From contig NZ_OUMZ01000007.1 of the NCBI RefSeq assembly GCF_900327775.1, positions 1,413,606 through 1,477,605 on the forward strand: a stretch of DNA of 64,000 nt. Direction: 5' to 3'. The notes under the pieces were generated by a model. The model worked only from the letters and a program-made list of their open reading frames with translations. It ran no database searches and had not been told where the DNA came from. This document shows, piece after piece, positions 26,378 to 34,908 of this stretch (positions are counted from its first letter, which is position 1; each line of letters begins with the position of its first letter). This DNA is from Roseovarius sp. EL26 (GTDB lineage: Bacteria > Pseudomonadota > Alphaproteobacteria > Rhodobacterales > Rhodobacteraceae). Both the position numbers and the translations under genes were made by a program.

Positions 26378-26712
26378 TGCATTCGTTCTCCGTTGGGAAC
26401 CGCCTGATCTGGGCCAAACAATACGATGTTGCCACCGTCATCTGACAGACCCAACACGAGGACCTCCGACATAACGGGCCCAATCTGGCGTGGTGGGAAA
26501 TTGGTCACGGCCATCACCTGCTTTCCGATCAGTTTTTCAGGCGTATAATGCGCCGTAATCTGAGCTGATGACTTCTTCTCGCCGATATCCACACCGAAAT
26601 TGATCCAAAGCTTGATGGCCGGTTTGCGCGCTTCGGGAAACGGCTCAGCCCTGACGATGGTGCCAACCCGAATATCGACCTTCAGAAAATCGTCAAAGCT
26701 GATATCAGCCAT
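26374..26712 (-). CDS. csaA: CsaA-like tRNA-binding protein
   Basis: A 112-aa single-domain OB-fold protein of the tRNA-binding (EMAP/Trbp111) family. It contains FLKVDIRVGTIVRAEPFPEARKP and ends with a conserved dimer segment (VLGLSDDGGNIVLFGPD). CsaA is proposed to be a chaperone-like or tRNA-structure-binding protein. It overlaps both neighbours by a few bases (proC 8, dehydrogenase 4), indicating a tight operon. Confidence 0.92.
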   Translation of the reverse strand: MADISFDDFLKVDIRVGTIVRAEPFPEARKPAIKLWINFGVDIGEKKSSAQITAHYTPEKLIGKQVMAVTNFPPRQIGPVMSEVLVLGLSDDGGNIVLFGPDQAVPNGERMH

Positions 26713-27520
26713 CGCGCAGCTCCTTAGAGCGGTCTGTTGCCGCCGCCACGGTCCGTACCATCAACTCCGGAAGGCCGGATGGTTTTTGCATCAAAACCTC
26801 CAACCCAGCCTGTGTCGTGCCATTCGGGCTGGTAACATTCACCCGCAACTGCGAAGGTGTTTGATCAGCTTGTTCGGCCAAAGCACCTGCACCTGCAACT
26901 GTGGCCTTCGCCAACTGCATCGCCAGTTCGCTAGACAACCCCTGCGCTTCACCTGCGGCGGCCATACATTCGATCATGTGAAAGACATAAGCAGGACCTG
27001 ATCCGCTTACCCCAGTAACCGCATCCATCTGGCCTTCATTATCCAGTCGCACCACCTGACCCACAGCCTGCAACAAGCCTTCGGCAAGAGCGACATGATC
27101 ATCTGATGCATACGCATTCCCAACAATCGCAGTTATTCCTTTACCCACAGCGGCAGGTGTATTTGGCATCGCGCGAACAATGGGGCTTTGCGCCCCCAGC
27201 GCGTCCTCAAATGCAGAGATTGTTGTGCCCGCGGCAACCGATACAAAGAGTGTCGAGCCATTGCCCATCGCCGCAATTGTGGGCAAGGCATCGCCCATCA
27301 TCTGCGGTTTGACCGCAATCAGCACGATCGCCGGTGATTTGGGGACTTCAACATTGATATGAACGCCGGTGACCTGCAACCAGTCAGAAGGCATGGGATC
27401 AAGTACCCAAACAGATTCTGATGGCAACCCACCTGTCAGCCAGCCATCCAGCATAGCCGACCCCATTTTACCACAGCCAAGTAATACCAGCCCGCCTGTG
27501 GCCACATCCGTTATATTCAT
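26705..27520 (-). CDS. proC: Pyrroline-5-carboxylate reductase
   Basis: Last step of proline synthesis, reducing pyrroline-5-carboxylate with NAD(P)H. The Rossmann motif is LVLLGCGKMGSAM (residues 10-22), and the dimerisation domain carries TGVSGSGPAYVFHMIE. The ATG at 27520 (MNITDV) fits the family N-terminus; another ATG at 27541 would add seven residues. It is followed by csaA and preceded, 36 bp upstream, by the ybjN-like gene, all on one strand. Confidence 0.96.
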   Translation of the reverse strand: MNITDVATGGLVLLGCGKMGSAMLDGWLTGGLPSESVWVLDPMPSDWLQVTGVHINVEVPKSPAIVLIAVKPQMMGDALPTIAAMGNGSTLFVSVAAGTTISAFEDALGAQSPIVRAMPNTPAAVGKGITAIVGNAYASDDHVALAEGLLQAVGQVVRLDNEGQMDAVTGVSGSGPAYVFHMIECMAAAGEAQGLSSELAMQLAKATVAGAGALAEQADQTPSQLRVNVTSPNGTTQAGLEVLMQKPSGLPELMVRTVAAATDRSKELRDG

Positions 27521-27556
27521 TTTTGCCCCCGGATCATTCATCCATGGGGCACATTC

Positions 27557-28057
27557 TTACGCACGCCCAAAGGCCTCTGCAATGGCGACTTGCATAGCGT
27601 CACTTGGACTGCGATCGCCCCAAATTGCCAATTGAAACGCAGGGTAGAATCGCTCTGCATTCATCACTGCCGAATTGATCAGGGTATTGATCTGATCCGG
27701 GCTGACATTTTGCGCCCCGGCCATAACCAGACCATAGCGGTAAACCATCAACTTTTGCTCGCGCCAATAGGTAAAGGCTCCCGACCAGCACTGATCATTC
27801 ACATCGTTCAGCATCTGATACAAAACAGGAAGCTTCTCGCTAGGTGGCTCCATCTCAAACGTACAGACCATACGCAATGTTTCGTCATATCCCGACCATG
27901 CTAACGTAATAGAATATGTACGCCACTGGCCTTCCACGGCCATCGCGATCTGATCATCTGCGATCCGGTCGAACTCCCAGTCGTAGTGTTCGGCCAGATG
28001 TTCGACGATATCTATTGGGTGAAGATCTTCTTGCAAGAACTGCTCGGACAATGCCAT
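27557..28057 (-). CDS. YbjN domain protein
   Basis: A 166-aa soluble protein with the YbjN fold, related to type III secretion chaperones. Signs are IDIVEHLAEHYDWEFDRIADDQIAMAVEG and LYQMLNDVNDQCWSGAFTYW. In E. coli YbjN affects motility and stress, but the molecular role is unknown. A GAGGTGG ribosome site precedes the ATG. It lies directly upstream of proC. Confidence 0.85.
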   Translation of the reverse strand: MALSEQFLQEDLHPIDIVEHLAEHYDWEFDRIADDQIAMAVEGQWRTYSITLAWSGYDETLRMVCTFEMEPPSEKLPVLYQMLNDVNDQCWSGAFTYWREQKLMVYRYGLVMAGAQNVSPDQINTLINSAVMNAERFYPAFQLAIWGDRSPSDAMQVAIAEAFGRA

Positions 28058-28526
28058 TGCGCCACCTCATTTTGCTGTAGCGTTCGGGGCATGGCAGCGC
28101 CCCAAGCGCTAGGTGCCTGCTCTATAAACAGCGGAGAATTCCCCTGCCTATACTAGATATGGTGGAATGTTTCTTGCGACCTGTAAAGCAATTTGTTGTG
28201 GATAACCGCAATAAGTTGTGGATGAATTGAACTTTACCGCAAGATAAAGCAACTCTTGCCCCTCATGTTGAAACTGAAGGTTCTTGATCAAGACAGTCTA
28301 TCAACCTGTTGGGAAAAATAGGTTTACCCTGCCTCATACGACAAAAAAATTGACGTCGAATACGCTCCACAATCTCTCATGCGCAAAGTGCTTGGGTTCC
28401 GTAAAGCTGATCTGGGGCAAAACATGGCTCACCGCCATATCACCACAGGCATTCTTGAAGCGATTAAACGCTGTTCTCTTGAGAGCAGATAAGAAGGGTA
28501 TTTAAAACGATCCGCTAGCCAGTAAT
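28058..28526. other. 469-bp non-coding region between ybjN-like gene and ubiK
   Basis: No credible gene is seen. A 73-codon open frame at 28284-28505 has no ribosome site and no recognisable composition. The region holds two DnaA-box-like sites (listed separately) and an AT-richer stretch. It probably contains the promoter of the ybjN-proC operon on its left side. Confidence 0.5.
28197..28225. promoter_or_regulatory. Two DnaA-box-like sites in tandem
   Basis: TGTGGATAA (28197-28205) is a perfect DnaA box (reverse complement of TTATCCACA). TGTGGATGA (28217-28225) has one mismatch. They are in the same orientation, 20 bp apart, which is two helical turns. This could be a DnaA-regulated promoter or a DnaA titration site. 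No dnaA, parAB or other origin marker is in the window, so an origin is not claimed. Confidence 0.4.
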
Positions 28527-28772
28527 TTATTGGCCTTTCGCTTCCAACGCATCAAGGCGCGCTTTCAGGGCTTCGTTTTCCTCACGCGCTTTTTGCGCCA
28601 TGGCCCGAACTGCATCAAATTCTTCGCGAGTGACAAAATCCCGGTCAGCCAACCAGCGATCAATCATCGATTTCATCGCGGTTTCGGCCTCATCTTTGGC
28701 CCCCTGCGCCACGCCCATAGCGTTGGTCATCAGTTGCGATATATCGTCCAGAACCTTGTTGCGGGTTTGCAT
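28527..28772 (-). CDS. ubiK: Ubiquinone biosynthesis accessory factor UbiK (BMFP/YqiC family)
   Basis: An 81-aa protein with an amphipathic N-terminal half ([21 protein letters not shown]) and a C-terminal coiled coil ([19 protein letters not shown]), the exact plan of YqiC/UbiK. UbiK aids the UbiJ-organised complex making ubiquinone and binds membranes. A GGAGAG site precedes the ATG. It is divergent from lgt, 93 bp apart. Confidence 0.9.
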   Translation of the reverse strand: MQTRNKVLDDISQLMTNAMGVAQGAKDEAETAMKSMIDRWLADRDFVTREEFDAVRAMAQKAREENEALKARLDALEAKGQ

Positions 28773-28865
28773 TGCTCTCTCCGGTGTTACATGTGCTCTC
28801 TATATGGCATCAAAAGCGCGGTGGGCAAGGTTGACTCCGCTATAAGCACAGGCAAAGACACGCAT

Positions 28866-29756
28866 ATGCAGGCAATTATCCAATTCCCCGACATCTCACC
28901 CGAGATTTTCACCATTCCCCTGTTCGGAATGGAGTTCTCATTGCGCTGGTATGCGCTGTCTTACATCGCAGGCATCCTGATCGGTTGGCGAATCATCGTA
29001 CACACCCTGCGCAGCCCCAACCTGTGGCCGGGCGGCAGCGCGCCGATCACTGAAAAACAGCTCGAGGATTTGCTAACCTGGGTTATCTTGGGTGTTATTC
29101 TGGGCGGCCGCCTTGGATTTATCCTGTTTTACCAACCGGGTTATTATCTCTCAAATCCCACGCAAATCCTATACGTCTGGCAAGGCGGGATGTCCTTCCA
29201 CGGCGGCTTATTAGGCGTCATTCTGGCGTGTTTCTTATTTTCCAGACGGCAAAACATCCCGTTCTGGACCCTTGCAGATGCGCTTTGCATGGTAACCCCT
29301 GTGGGCCTGCTGCTGGGTCGCATTGCCAATTTCATCAACGCCGAACTTTGGGGTCGCCCAACCGACCTGCCTTGGGGGGTGATTTTCCCCGGTGCCGCAG
29401 CACAAGATTGCCCCGGCATTGTGCCCGGCCTTTGTGCTCGCCACCCCTCACAACTCTACGAGGCCCTGCTTGAAGGTCTGATTCTGGGGGCAATTCTGCT
29501 CTATCTGGCTTACCGCCGTGGCGGATTGCGCTTCCCTGGTCGTCTGACTGGGGTTTTCTTTATCGGGTATGGGCTGGCACGGTTTCTGGTCGAATTGGTA
29601 CGCCAACCCGATGCGCAGTTTATCTCTGAGGGCAACCCTTTAGGTCTCGCATTTCACATCAGCGGCATTGGCCTGACCATGGGTCAGACCTTGTCGATCC
29701 CGATGATCATCTTTGGTATCGTCGTTATTGTGACCTCTCGCAGGCGGGCCGCGTGA
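28866..29756 (+). CDS. lgt: Prolipoprotein diacylglyceryl transferase
   Basis: Inner-membrane enzyme that transfers diacylglycerol from phosphatidylglycerol to the lipobox cysteine of prolipoproteins such as BamB. The 296-aa product has seven hydrophobic helices, the signature [22 protein letters not shown] (split here by loops) and HPSQLYEA. I place the start at the ATG at 28866 ([11 protein letters not shown]); an upstream open frame overlaps ubiK and is not real. It overlaps the midA gene by 4 bases. Confidence 0.96.
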   Translation: MQAIIQFPDISPEIFTIPLFGMEFSLRWYALSYIAGILIGWRIIVHTLRSPNLWPGGSAPITEKQLEDLLTWVILGVILGGRLGFILFYQPGYYLSNPTQILYVWQGGMSFHGGLLGVILACFLFSRRQNIPFWTLADALCMVTPVGLLLGRIANFINAELWGRPTDLPWGVIFPGAAAQDCPGIVPGLCARHPSQLYEALLEGLILGAILLYLAYRRGGLRFPGRLTGVFFIGYGLARFLVELVRQPDAQFISEGNPLGLAFHISGIGLTMGQTLSIPMIIFGIVVIVTSRRRAA

Positions 29757-30817
29757 CACGACTCAAAGATATCCTGATTGCCCGGATCGACGACACAGGG
29801 CCAATGACGCTGGCCGACTATATGAACGTCTGCCTTATGCATCCTGAGCATGGGTATTACGCCACACGCGACCCCTTGGGTGCGGGCGGCGATTTCATCA
29901 CGGCACCTGAAGTCAGTCAGATGTTTGGCGAGTTGATCGGCCTTTCACTTGCGCAGGCTTGGTTGGATCAAGGGGCACCCAACCCGTTTACCCTTGCCGA
30001 GGCCGGCCCAGGTCGAGGCACACTAATGGCTGACATCCTGCGCGTCACATCGATAGTACCGGGATTTCATGCCGCATTAAAACTGCATTTGATCGAAACC
30101 TCCCCTACCCTACGCGCCAAACAACAAACCACCATTGGCAGAAGCGACATCAACTGGCATGCCACGTTCCACACCCTGCCTCAGCAGCCATTGTTTTTTG
30201 TTGCCAATGAATTTTTTGACGCACTGCCAATCCGCCAATTCAAGCGAGACGGTGCAAATTGGCGCGAACATCTCATCGGCGCGAAAAACGAGGCCCTATA
30301 TTCAAAGTGGTCGCAACCGCTTCTGATACCCGCGTTGGAATACCGTCTCTCAGACACCCACGATGGTGTCATCGTTGAGTTGTCCGAGAACATCGCTACC
30401 TGTGCAACACAACTTGGTGGCTTGATCAACACTCATGGCGGCACTGCATTGATCATCGATTATGGCGACTGGCGCTCGTTGGGGGATACATTTCAGGCCG
30501 TCGCAAAACACGAACCCGCCAACCCGTTTTCTAGACCCGGTGATGCTGACTTGACCGCGCATGTCGATTTTGAGGCGCTTACCATAGCCGCAGCACCTGC
30601 AAAACATAGCCGCCTGACCCCGCAAGGCGTATTTCTCGAACGCCTAGGCATCACGCAAAGAGCAGAGCAACTGTCTGCAAATCTGATCGGCGATGCGTTA
30701 AACGCGCATATTAAAGCATATCAACGCTTGACCAGCCCGGTTGAAATGGGGACGCTCTTTAAGGTGATTGCCCTTTATCCCGACGGGGTGACACCCCCAC
30801 CCGGAGTAGAGCCATGA
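29753..30817 (+). CDS. SAM-dependent methyltransferase, MidA/NDUFAF7 family
   Basis: A 354-aa protein of the NDUFAF7 (MidA) family of protein-arginine methyltransferases linked to respiratory complex I assembly. Family signs are [31 protein letters not shown] at the N-terminus (read in parts), [15 protein letters not shown] as the SAM-binding glycine motif, and [14 protein letters not shown]. The start is GTG at 29753, coupled to lgt. It overlaps pgeF by 4 bases. The order lgt-midA-pgeF is common in Rhodobacterales. Confidence 0.92.
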   Translation: MTRLKDILIARIDDTGPMTLADYMNVCLMHPEHGYYATRDPLGAGGDFITAPEVSQMFGELIGLSLAQAWLDQGAPNPFTLAEAGPGRGTLMADILRVTSIVPGFHAALKLHLIETSPTLRAKQQTTIGRSDINWHATFHTLPQQPLFFVANEFFDALPIRQFKRDGANWREHLIGAKNEALYSKWSQPLLIPALEYRLSDTHDGVIVELSENIATCATQLGGLINTHGGTALIIDYGDWRSLGDTFQAVAKHEPANPFSRPGDADLTAHVDFEALTIAAAPAKHSRLTPQGVFLERLGITQRAEQLSANLIGDALNAHIKAYQRLTSPVEMGTLFKVIALYPDGVTPPPGVEP

Positions 30818-31569
30818 CTCTTGAGATCCTGACCTCTGATAGCCTTGCCCCACTGCGCCACGGTTTCTTCACCCGTAAAGGCGGCGCATCTTCAGGTGTA
30901 TTTGCGGGATTGAACTGCGGTCAGGGGTCCTCGGATCAAGATGACATTGTCACCGTAAACCGCGCTCGTGTTGCCGCGGCGATGGGCGTAGAGCTGTCAA
31001 ATCTCACAACACTTTACCAAGTCCACTCAGCCACGGTTGAAGTGATCGATGCTCCCCTGACCAACAGGCCCAAGGCCGATGCTATGGTCACGGCTACGCC
31101 CGGCTTAACGCTTGGAATCCTAACCGCAGATTGTCAGCCCGTGCTCTTTGCCGATCCGCAGGCCGGCGTCATTGGGGCCGCCCATGCCGGATGGCGCGGG
31201 GCCGTTGATGGCGTGCTTGAGGCCACGATTGACGCGATGGAAACTTTGGGGGCAAAACGCGATCAGATCACCGCCGTCATTGGACCTTCAATCAGCCAGG
31301 CCGCCTACGAGGTTGGGCCCGAATTTTTTGAAACCTTTATAGATAATGATCCCCAAAACAGTCGCTTTTTCACTAATGGCAAAAACGGCCATTACCAGTT
31401 CGACCTAACTGGCTTTGGCTTGCACCGCCTGCGAGAATCCGGCGTTGCTCACGCGGAATGGATCCGACATTGCACCTATTCTGATCCTGATCGGTTTTAT
31501 TCTTATCGCCGTGCAACACACGCCAAAGAAGCCGATTACGGCAGGCTTATCTCTGCCATAAGACTCTGA
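30814..31569 (+). CDS. pgeF: Peptidoglycan editing factor PgeF (DUF152, laccase-like)
   Basis: A 251-aa copper/zinc amidase-like protein. PgeF removes misincorporated residues from UDP-MurNAc peptide precursors, and older names include polyphenol oxidase and YlmD/YfiH. Motifs are LTADCQPVLFAD, AAHAGWRGAVDG and CTYSDPDRFYSYRR. It is coupled by a 4-base overlap to the midA gene. A hairpin begins in its stop codon. Confidence 0.93.
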   Translation: MTLEILTSDSLAPLRHGFFTRKGGASSGVFAGLNCGQGSSDQDDIVTVNRARVAAAMGVELSNLTTLYQVHSATVEVIDAPLTNRPKADAMVTATPGLTLGILTADCQPVLFADPQAGVIGAAHAGWRGAVDGVLEATIDAMETLGAKRDQITAVIGPSISQAAYEVGPEFFETFIDNDPQNSRFFTNGKNGHYQFDLTGFGLHRLRESGVAHAEWIRHCTYSDPDRFYSYRRATHAKEADYGRLISAIRL

Positions 31570-31601
31570 GATTAATGCTGCAAACTCACGGCATTAATCT
31601 C
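31568..31601 (+). terminator. Hairpin at the end of pgeF, possible terminator
   Basis: GAGATTAATGC (31568-31578) and GCATTAATCTC (31591-31601) form a perfect 11-bp stem with a 12-base loop, starting inside the pgeF stop codon. There is no T-run after it, so it may be an mRNA 3' stabiliser or a weak terminator. A symmetric operator is also possible. Confidence 0.5.
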
Positions 31602-32242
31602 ATCAGGTCTGGTGTCGAAACGGTAGTCGGCAGGAAAAACCAGCGTGCGATTGCAGGCATTCTGTCATCTGTTTCAGCGCCTATTTTGCGTGGTATCAAT
31701 GTGTGTGACGGCAACACATAATCGCCGCATTCCCAGGTGTCACATTCCAGAAACACCCTTCAAACACACCTATTACCAAAACAAATCAATACCTTAATAA
31801 AACGCACCTCAGCAAAACATATATCTATCATTCTATCCACATCACGTTGGAAAGCCCGATCTTTACGCCATCAGTGACACAGATTGGCCCCAAAGTTTTT
31901 GCAAACTTTTCAAGTCAGTAAACTGTAATTCTCAGAGTCGGCCTCAAAGGAACCGTGACATGAAATGCCATCGGAGGACACCGGCCAACCAAAGCCCGCA
32001 TAGATTTCGGGGCAGATCTCCTCTTTTGTGCCAGACCTCTTATGCCTCCCCGGGGCGTCTTGGTTTTACAATGGCGCTGACGTTACTAAGGGCTGAATGC
32101 GAATAATGATATTACTCTTACTTCAAAACCTGTTCATCGCATTGCACCAAGCTGTTGCGCAAAACGTATGTGCACCTACTTCTTTGGTCAGATGCCCGGT
32201 GATGTCCGGGCAGCATGCTAAGACATGGGAGGGCTACCGCCC
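31602..32242. other. 641-bp region between pgeF and the Hint gene
   Basis: No gene is recognised. It contains an AAAGTTT-TTGC-AAACTTT palindrome (31892-31909), a TGCCCGG/CCGGGCA hairpin (32193-32212) and a second small GGGC/GCCC hairpin just before the Hint start. The unusual length suggests a long leader or an undetected small RNA, but nothing specific can be named. Confidence 0.4.
32193..32240 (+). promoter_or_regulatory. Leader hairpins before the Hint-domain gene
   Basis: A 7-bp GC stem with a 6-base loop (32193-32212) is followed by GGGC-TACC-GCCC just before the start codon at 32243. The second hairpin contains the GGGAGGG that would be the ribosome site. Base pairing there could limit translation. 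No known riboswitch pattern was recognised. Confidence 0.35.
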
Positions 32243-33037
32243 ATGACGATGACTCCTTACACAACGAACATGCCGCGCAACGCGCTGGCAATAAAAAAAC
32301 GCCGCGACTCACTTACAGATCTCAAGCAGCAACCAGAGCGCCGCTCTTTATTGATGCGCAAATATCATAGTGTTTACCTGTCTGATGACGGTGAAATCCG
32401 CCATTCTGATCAAATTGCCCCGGCTCTGCCTTTGTTTGAGTCCGCGTTTTCCGCCTTTGCCCGCGGTACACTGATCGAAACAGAGAACGGGCAATTCGCC
32501 ATCGAAGACCTAGAGCCAGGAATGAATGTCCTGTGCCCCGGCGGCAAAAAGTCCGAAATCATTTGGATCGGATCTATGACAATTGTGCCCGGTGCGGGGC
32601 CAAGCGGATACAAGTGTTCAAGCCTGACCCGTGTTATGGCCCATGCCCTTGGCATGAACCGTCCCGGTCATGATCTCATATTCGGCCCAGGCGCCCGCAT
32701 GCTGACCCGCCCCACCGGTGTACAAGAAGAATCAAAAGACAATCGACTACTGACACCCGTCAATGATTTGTCGGATGGCGACAATATCATCAGCATTCTG
32801 CCCCCACGACCAGTTGAAGTGTATCACCTATGTCTGAGCAATCACACCTTGCTCAGCGCGTCAGGTCTGGAGGTCGAAAGTTTCCATCCCGGTCCCCGGT
32901 TTGAATCAACGCTTGGGGGCAATATGCTGTCACTGTTCATGTCGCTGTTTCCACATGTTGATCACCCTGAAGATTTTGGGCCTCTGAAGATACAACGGCT
33001 ACCAATTCTTTCCGCAAATGGAACAGAGGTCGCCTGA
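32243..33037 (+). CDS. Hint-domain (Hedgehog/intein) protein, catalytically degenerate
   Basis: A 264-aa protein with a Hint_2-like module from about residue 65: AFARGTLIETENGQFAIEDL, then IIWIGS, ALGMNRPGHDLIFGPGARML and YHLCLSNHTLLSASGLEVESF. In self-splicing or autoprocessing Hint domains the first residue of the module is a Cys nucleophile and a His sits in the SPxHR-type segment. Here these are Ala (SAFARGT) and GPGAR, so autoprocessing is unlikely. The start at 32243 is preferred over 32225 because a GGGAGGG site lies upstream; it is uncertain. Function unknown; such proteins are abundant in Rhodobacterales. Confidence 0.8.
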   Translation: MTMTPYTTNMPRNALAIKKRRDSLTDLKQQPERRSLLMRKYHSVYLSDDGEIRHSDQIAPALPLFESAFSAFARGTLIETENGQFAIEDLEPGMNVLCPGGKKSEIIWIGSMTIVPGAGPSGYKCSSLTRVMAHALGMNRPGHDLIFGPGARMLTRPTGVQEESKDNRLLTPVNDLSDGDNIISILPPRPVEVYHLCLSNHTLLSASGLEVESFHPGPRFESTLGGNMLSLFMSLFPHVDHPEDFGPLKIQRLPILSANGTEVA

Positions 33038-33039
33038 TT

Positions 33040-33540
33040 TCAGGCGGATTTGCTGAGACGTTCTTCCAGTATATCAAACGGCACACCCGGTTCGTCCTTG
33101 GCCCCACGGATCACAAGTGATGTTTTGACGCTTGCCACATTCTCCGCAGCAGTTAGCTGCTCTGTCAGGAATCGCTGAAAGGTGCTGAGGTCAGGTGCCG
33201 CGCATTTCAGAATAAAGTCCACCTCGCCGTTAAGCATATGGCATTCACGTACCAACGGCCAACTGCGGCAACGCTCCTCAAAAATACTCAGATCTGCTTC
33301 CGCCTGACTTTGCAGGCCCACCATGGCAAAAACCTGAACCTCAAAACCCAACTCACGCGCATCAACATCTGCATGATAGCCTTTGATGTAACCGGTTTCT
33401 TCCAACGTACGCACACGGCGCAAACACGGTGGCGCCGAAATGCCTACGCGCTTAGCCAACTCCACATTTGTCATCCGGCCGTCGGCTTGCAATTCAGCCA
33501 AAATCTTGCGGTCAATCGGGTCAAGTCGGGTTGTTGGCAT
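33040..33540 (-). CDS. Lrp/AsnC-family transcriptional regulator
   Basis: A 166-aa regulator with an N-terminal winged helix (LDPIDRKILAELQADGRMTNVELAKRVGIS in parts) and a RAM ligand-binding domain (FALQ-type strands, GEVDFILKCAAPD, FLTEQL). Lrp-type proteins respond to amino acids. The ATG at 33540 has GGAG nine bases upstream; the frame is open to 33678 without similarity. It is convergent with the Hint gene, 2 bp apart, and divergent from the glycosyltransferase-like gene. Its targets are unknown. Confidence 0.93.
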   Translation of the reverse strand: MPTTRLDPIDRKILAELQADGRMTNVELAKRVGISAPPCLRRVRTLEETGYIKGYHADVDARELGFEVQVFAMVGLQSQAEADLSIFEERCRSWPLVRECHMLNGEVDFILKCAAPDLSTFQRFLTEQLTAAENVASVKTSLVIRGAKDEPGVPFDILEERLSKSA

Positions 33541-33785
33541 TCGGTCACTCCAGATTTGAGATTTGATACACCACGAGACGGACTGACGCAATATTATTTC
33601 AAACGCGCGTAACTTTATTAACCTTAATCTCTTCCGACCACACCACATGCATCGGGCACCCCATAGCTTTGGCCCCATAAAGCCCCCAAAAGATGTCCCG
33701 TTCTATCAATCTGGCCCTTCTGCCTGCCGCCCGCGCAGGCTATAGTCGCCCGGTCCAAGCAACGAATAATACAGGTAAGTGCTAG

Positions 33786-34784
33786 ATGGCCGCGCGCGAA
33801 CAGTTTCCATTCAATATCGTGATCGTTGGACAGGGTGGGCGCCTGCAGTACGAAGCCGTGATTTTTGCGGCCTCGTTGCGTACGCAGTCCCCCAGATTTG
33901 GCGGGAAACTATTTGTCGCAGAGCCGCAAAAAGGCTCAAGATGGCCCAAAGACCCCACAATACGCGGTGATGAGACGCGTCAGTTGCTCAATGATCTTGG
34001 CGCCGAAATTATTCCATTCGAATCAAAGCATTTTGGCCAAGACTATCCGCAAGGAAACAAGATAGAGGCACTCTTCGCGCTCCCCAAAGGCGAGCCCTTC
34101 GTGTTCTTCGATACGGATACGTTAGTTCTTGATGATCTAGGACAAGTTCCATTTGATTTTAGCCGCCCCAGCGCGTCACTCAAACGGGAAAATACCTGGC
34201 CAGAGATACAGCTCTACGGTCCCGGATATACGGCCACGTGGAAATCACTCTATGATAAATTCGACCTCGACTTCGAAAGCTCTTTGGATCCGGAGTATCC
34301 CGATGAATTCTGGCGCAGGTATCTTTATTTCAATGCAGGCTTTTTCTATTACAAATGCCCGCATCAATTTGGTCAGAAATTTCTGGATTACGCATTAACC
34401 ATTCGTAACGACCCCCCCAAGGAACTGGTATGCCAGTCATTTGACCCTTGGTTGGATCAGGTTGCCCTGCCTCTTGTGATTCATGCCCTTGGGGGTGGTC
34501 GTGACGCTCTCCCCTCGGGCTATCTGGATGGTGATACTACCTGCCATTACCGCATGCTGCCGCTACTTTATGCCCGCGAGACAGACCGTGTTATCAACGT
34601 GCTTGAAGAGGTCACATCCCCCAACCGCATCAAAAAAATCCTTAAAAACTATGATGCGATGAAGTTCATGATCTACCATGGTCGTGGGCGTAAGGTACGT
34701 GACCTGTTTGATCGCAACAATCTGCCCCGCAAGGAACAGGCCATTCGCAATACCATAAAACGTAATGGGTTCTGGATGCGTTAA
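33786..34784 (+). CDS. Glycosyltransferase-like protein of unknown function
   Basis: A 332-aa soluble protein. Residues 9-35 (FNIVIVGQGGRLQYEAVIFAASL) and FVFFDTDTLVLDDL near residue 105, with a DxD-like DTDT, are consistent with a GT-A nucleotide-sugar binding fold, as in GT8-type enzymes. It continues with YFNAGFFYYKCP and a C-terminal basic region (RKVRDLFDRNN). A metal-dependent sugar transfer is an inference; I do not recognise the exact family. An AGGTAAG site precedes the start. It stands alone between lrp and metY. Confidence 0.65.
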   Translation: MAAREQFPFNIVIVGQGGRLQYEAVIFAASLRTQSPRFGGKLFVAEPQKGSRWPKDPTIRGDETRQLLNDLGAEIIPFESKHFGQDYPQGNKIEALFALPKGEPFVFFDTDTLVLDDLGQVPFDFSRPSASLKRENTWPEIQLYGPGYTATWKSLYDKFDLDFESSLDPEYPDEFWRRYLYFNAGFFYYKCPHQFGQKFLDYALTIRNDPPKELVCQSFDPWLDQVALPLVIHALGGGRDALPSGYLDGDTTCHYRMLPLLYARETDRVINVLEEVTSPNRIKKILKNYDAMKFMIYHGRGRKVRDLFDRNNLPRKEQAIRNTIKRNGFWMR

Positions 34785-34908
34785 TGCGCGCGCTCAACAG
34801 CCAATTTCACATTCGCTGAATACTGATAACATACTGGTGCTCTTCTCAGTTGTGACTGCAAAACATATCCCCTAGTGTTTCCGAAAATATTTCGCAGGAG
34901 GAACACCA

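Noticed and set aside
28197..28225. Chromosomal origin of replication
   Set aside because: Only two DnaA-like boxes, no cluster, and no dnaA, hemE, parAB or repABC nearby.
28284..28505. 73-codon open frame in the ybjN-ubiK gap
   Set aside because: No ribosome site, no hydrophobic or domain pattern and odd composition; more likely non-coding.
34785..34908. SAM-II riboswitch before metY
   Set aside because: Alphaproteobacterial met genes often carry one, but the 124-bp leader shows no convincing pseudoknot pattern or conserved loop.
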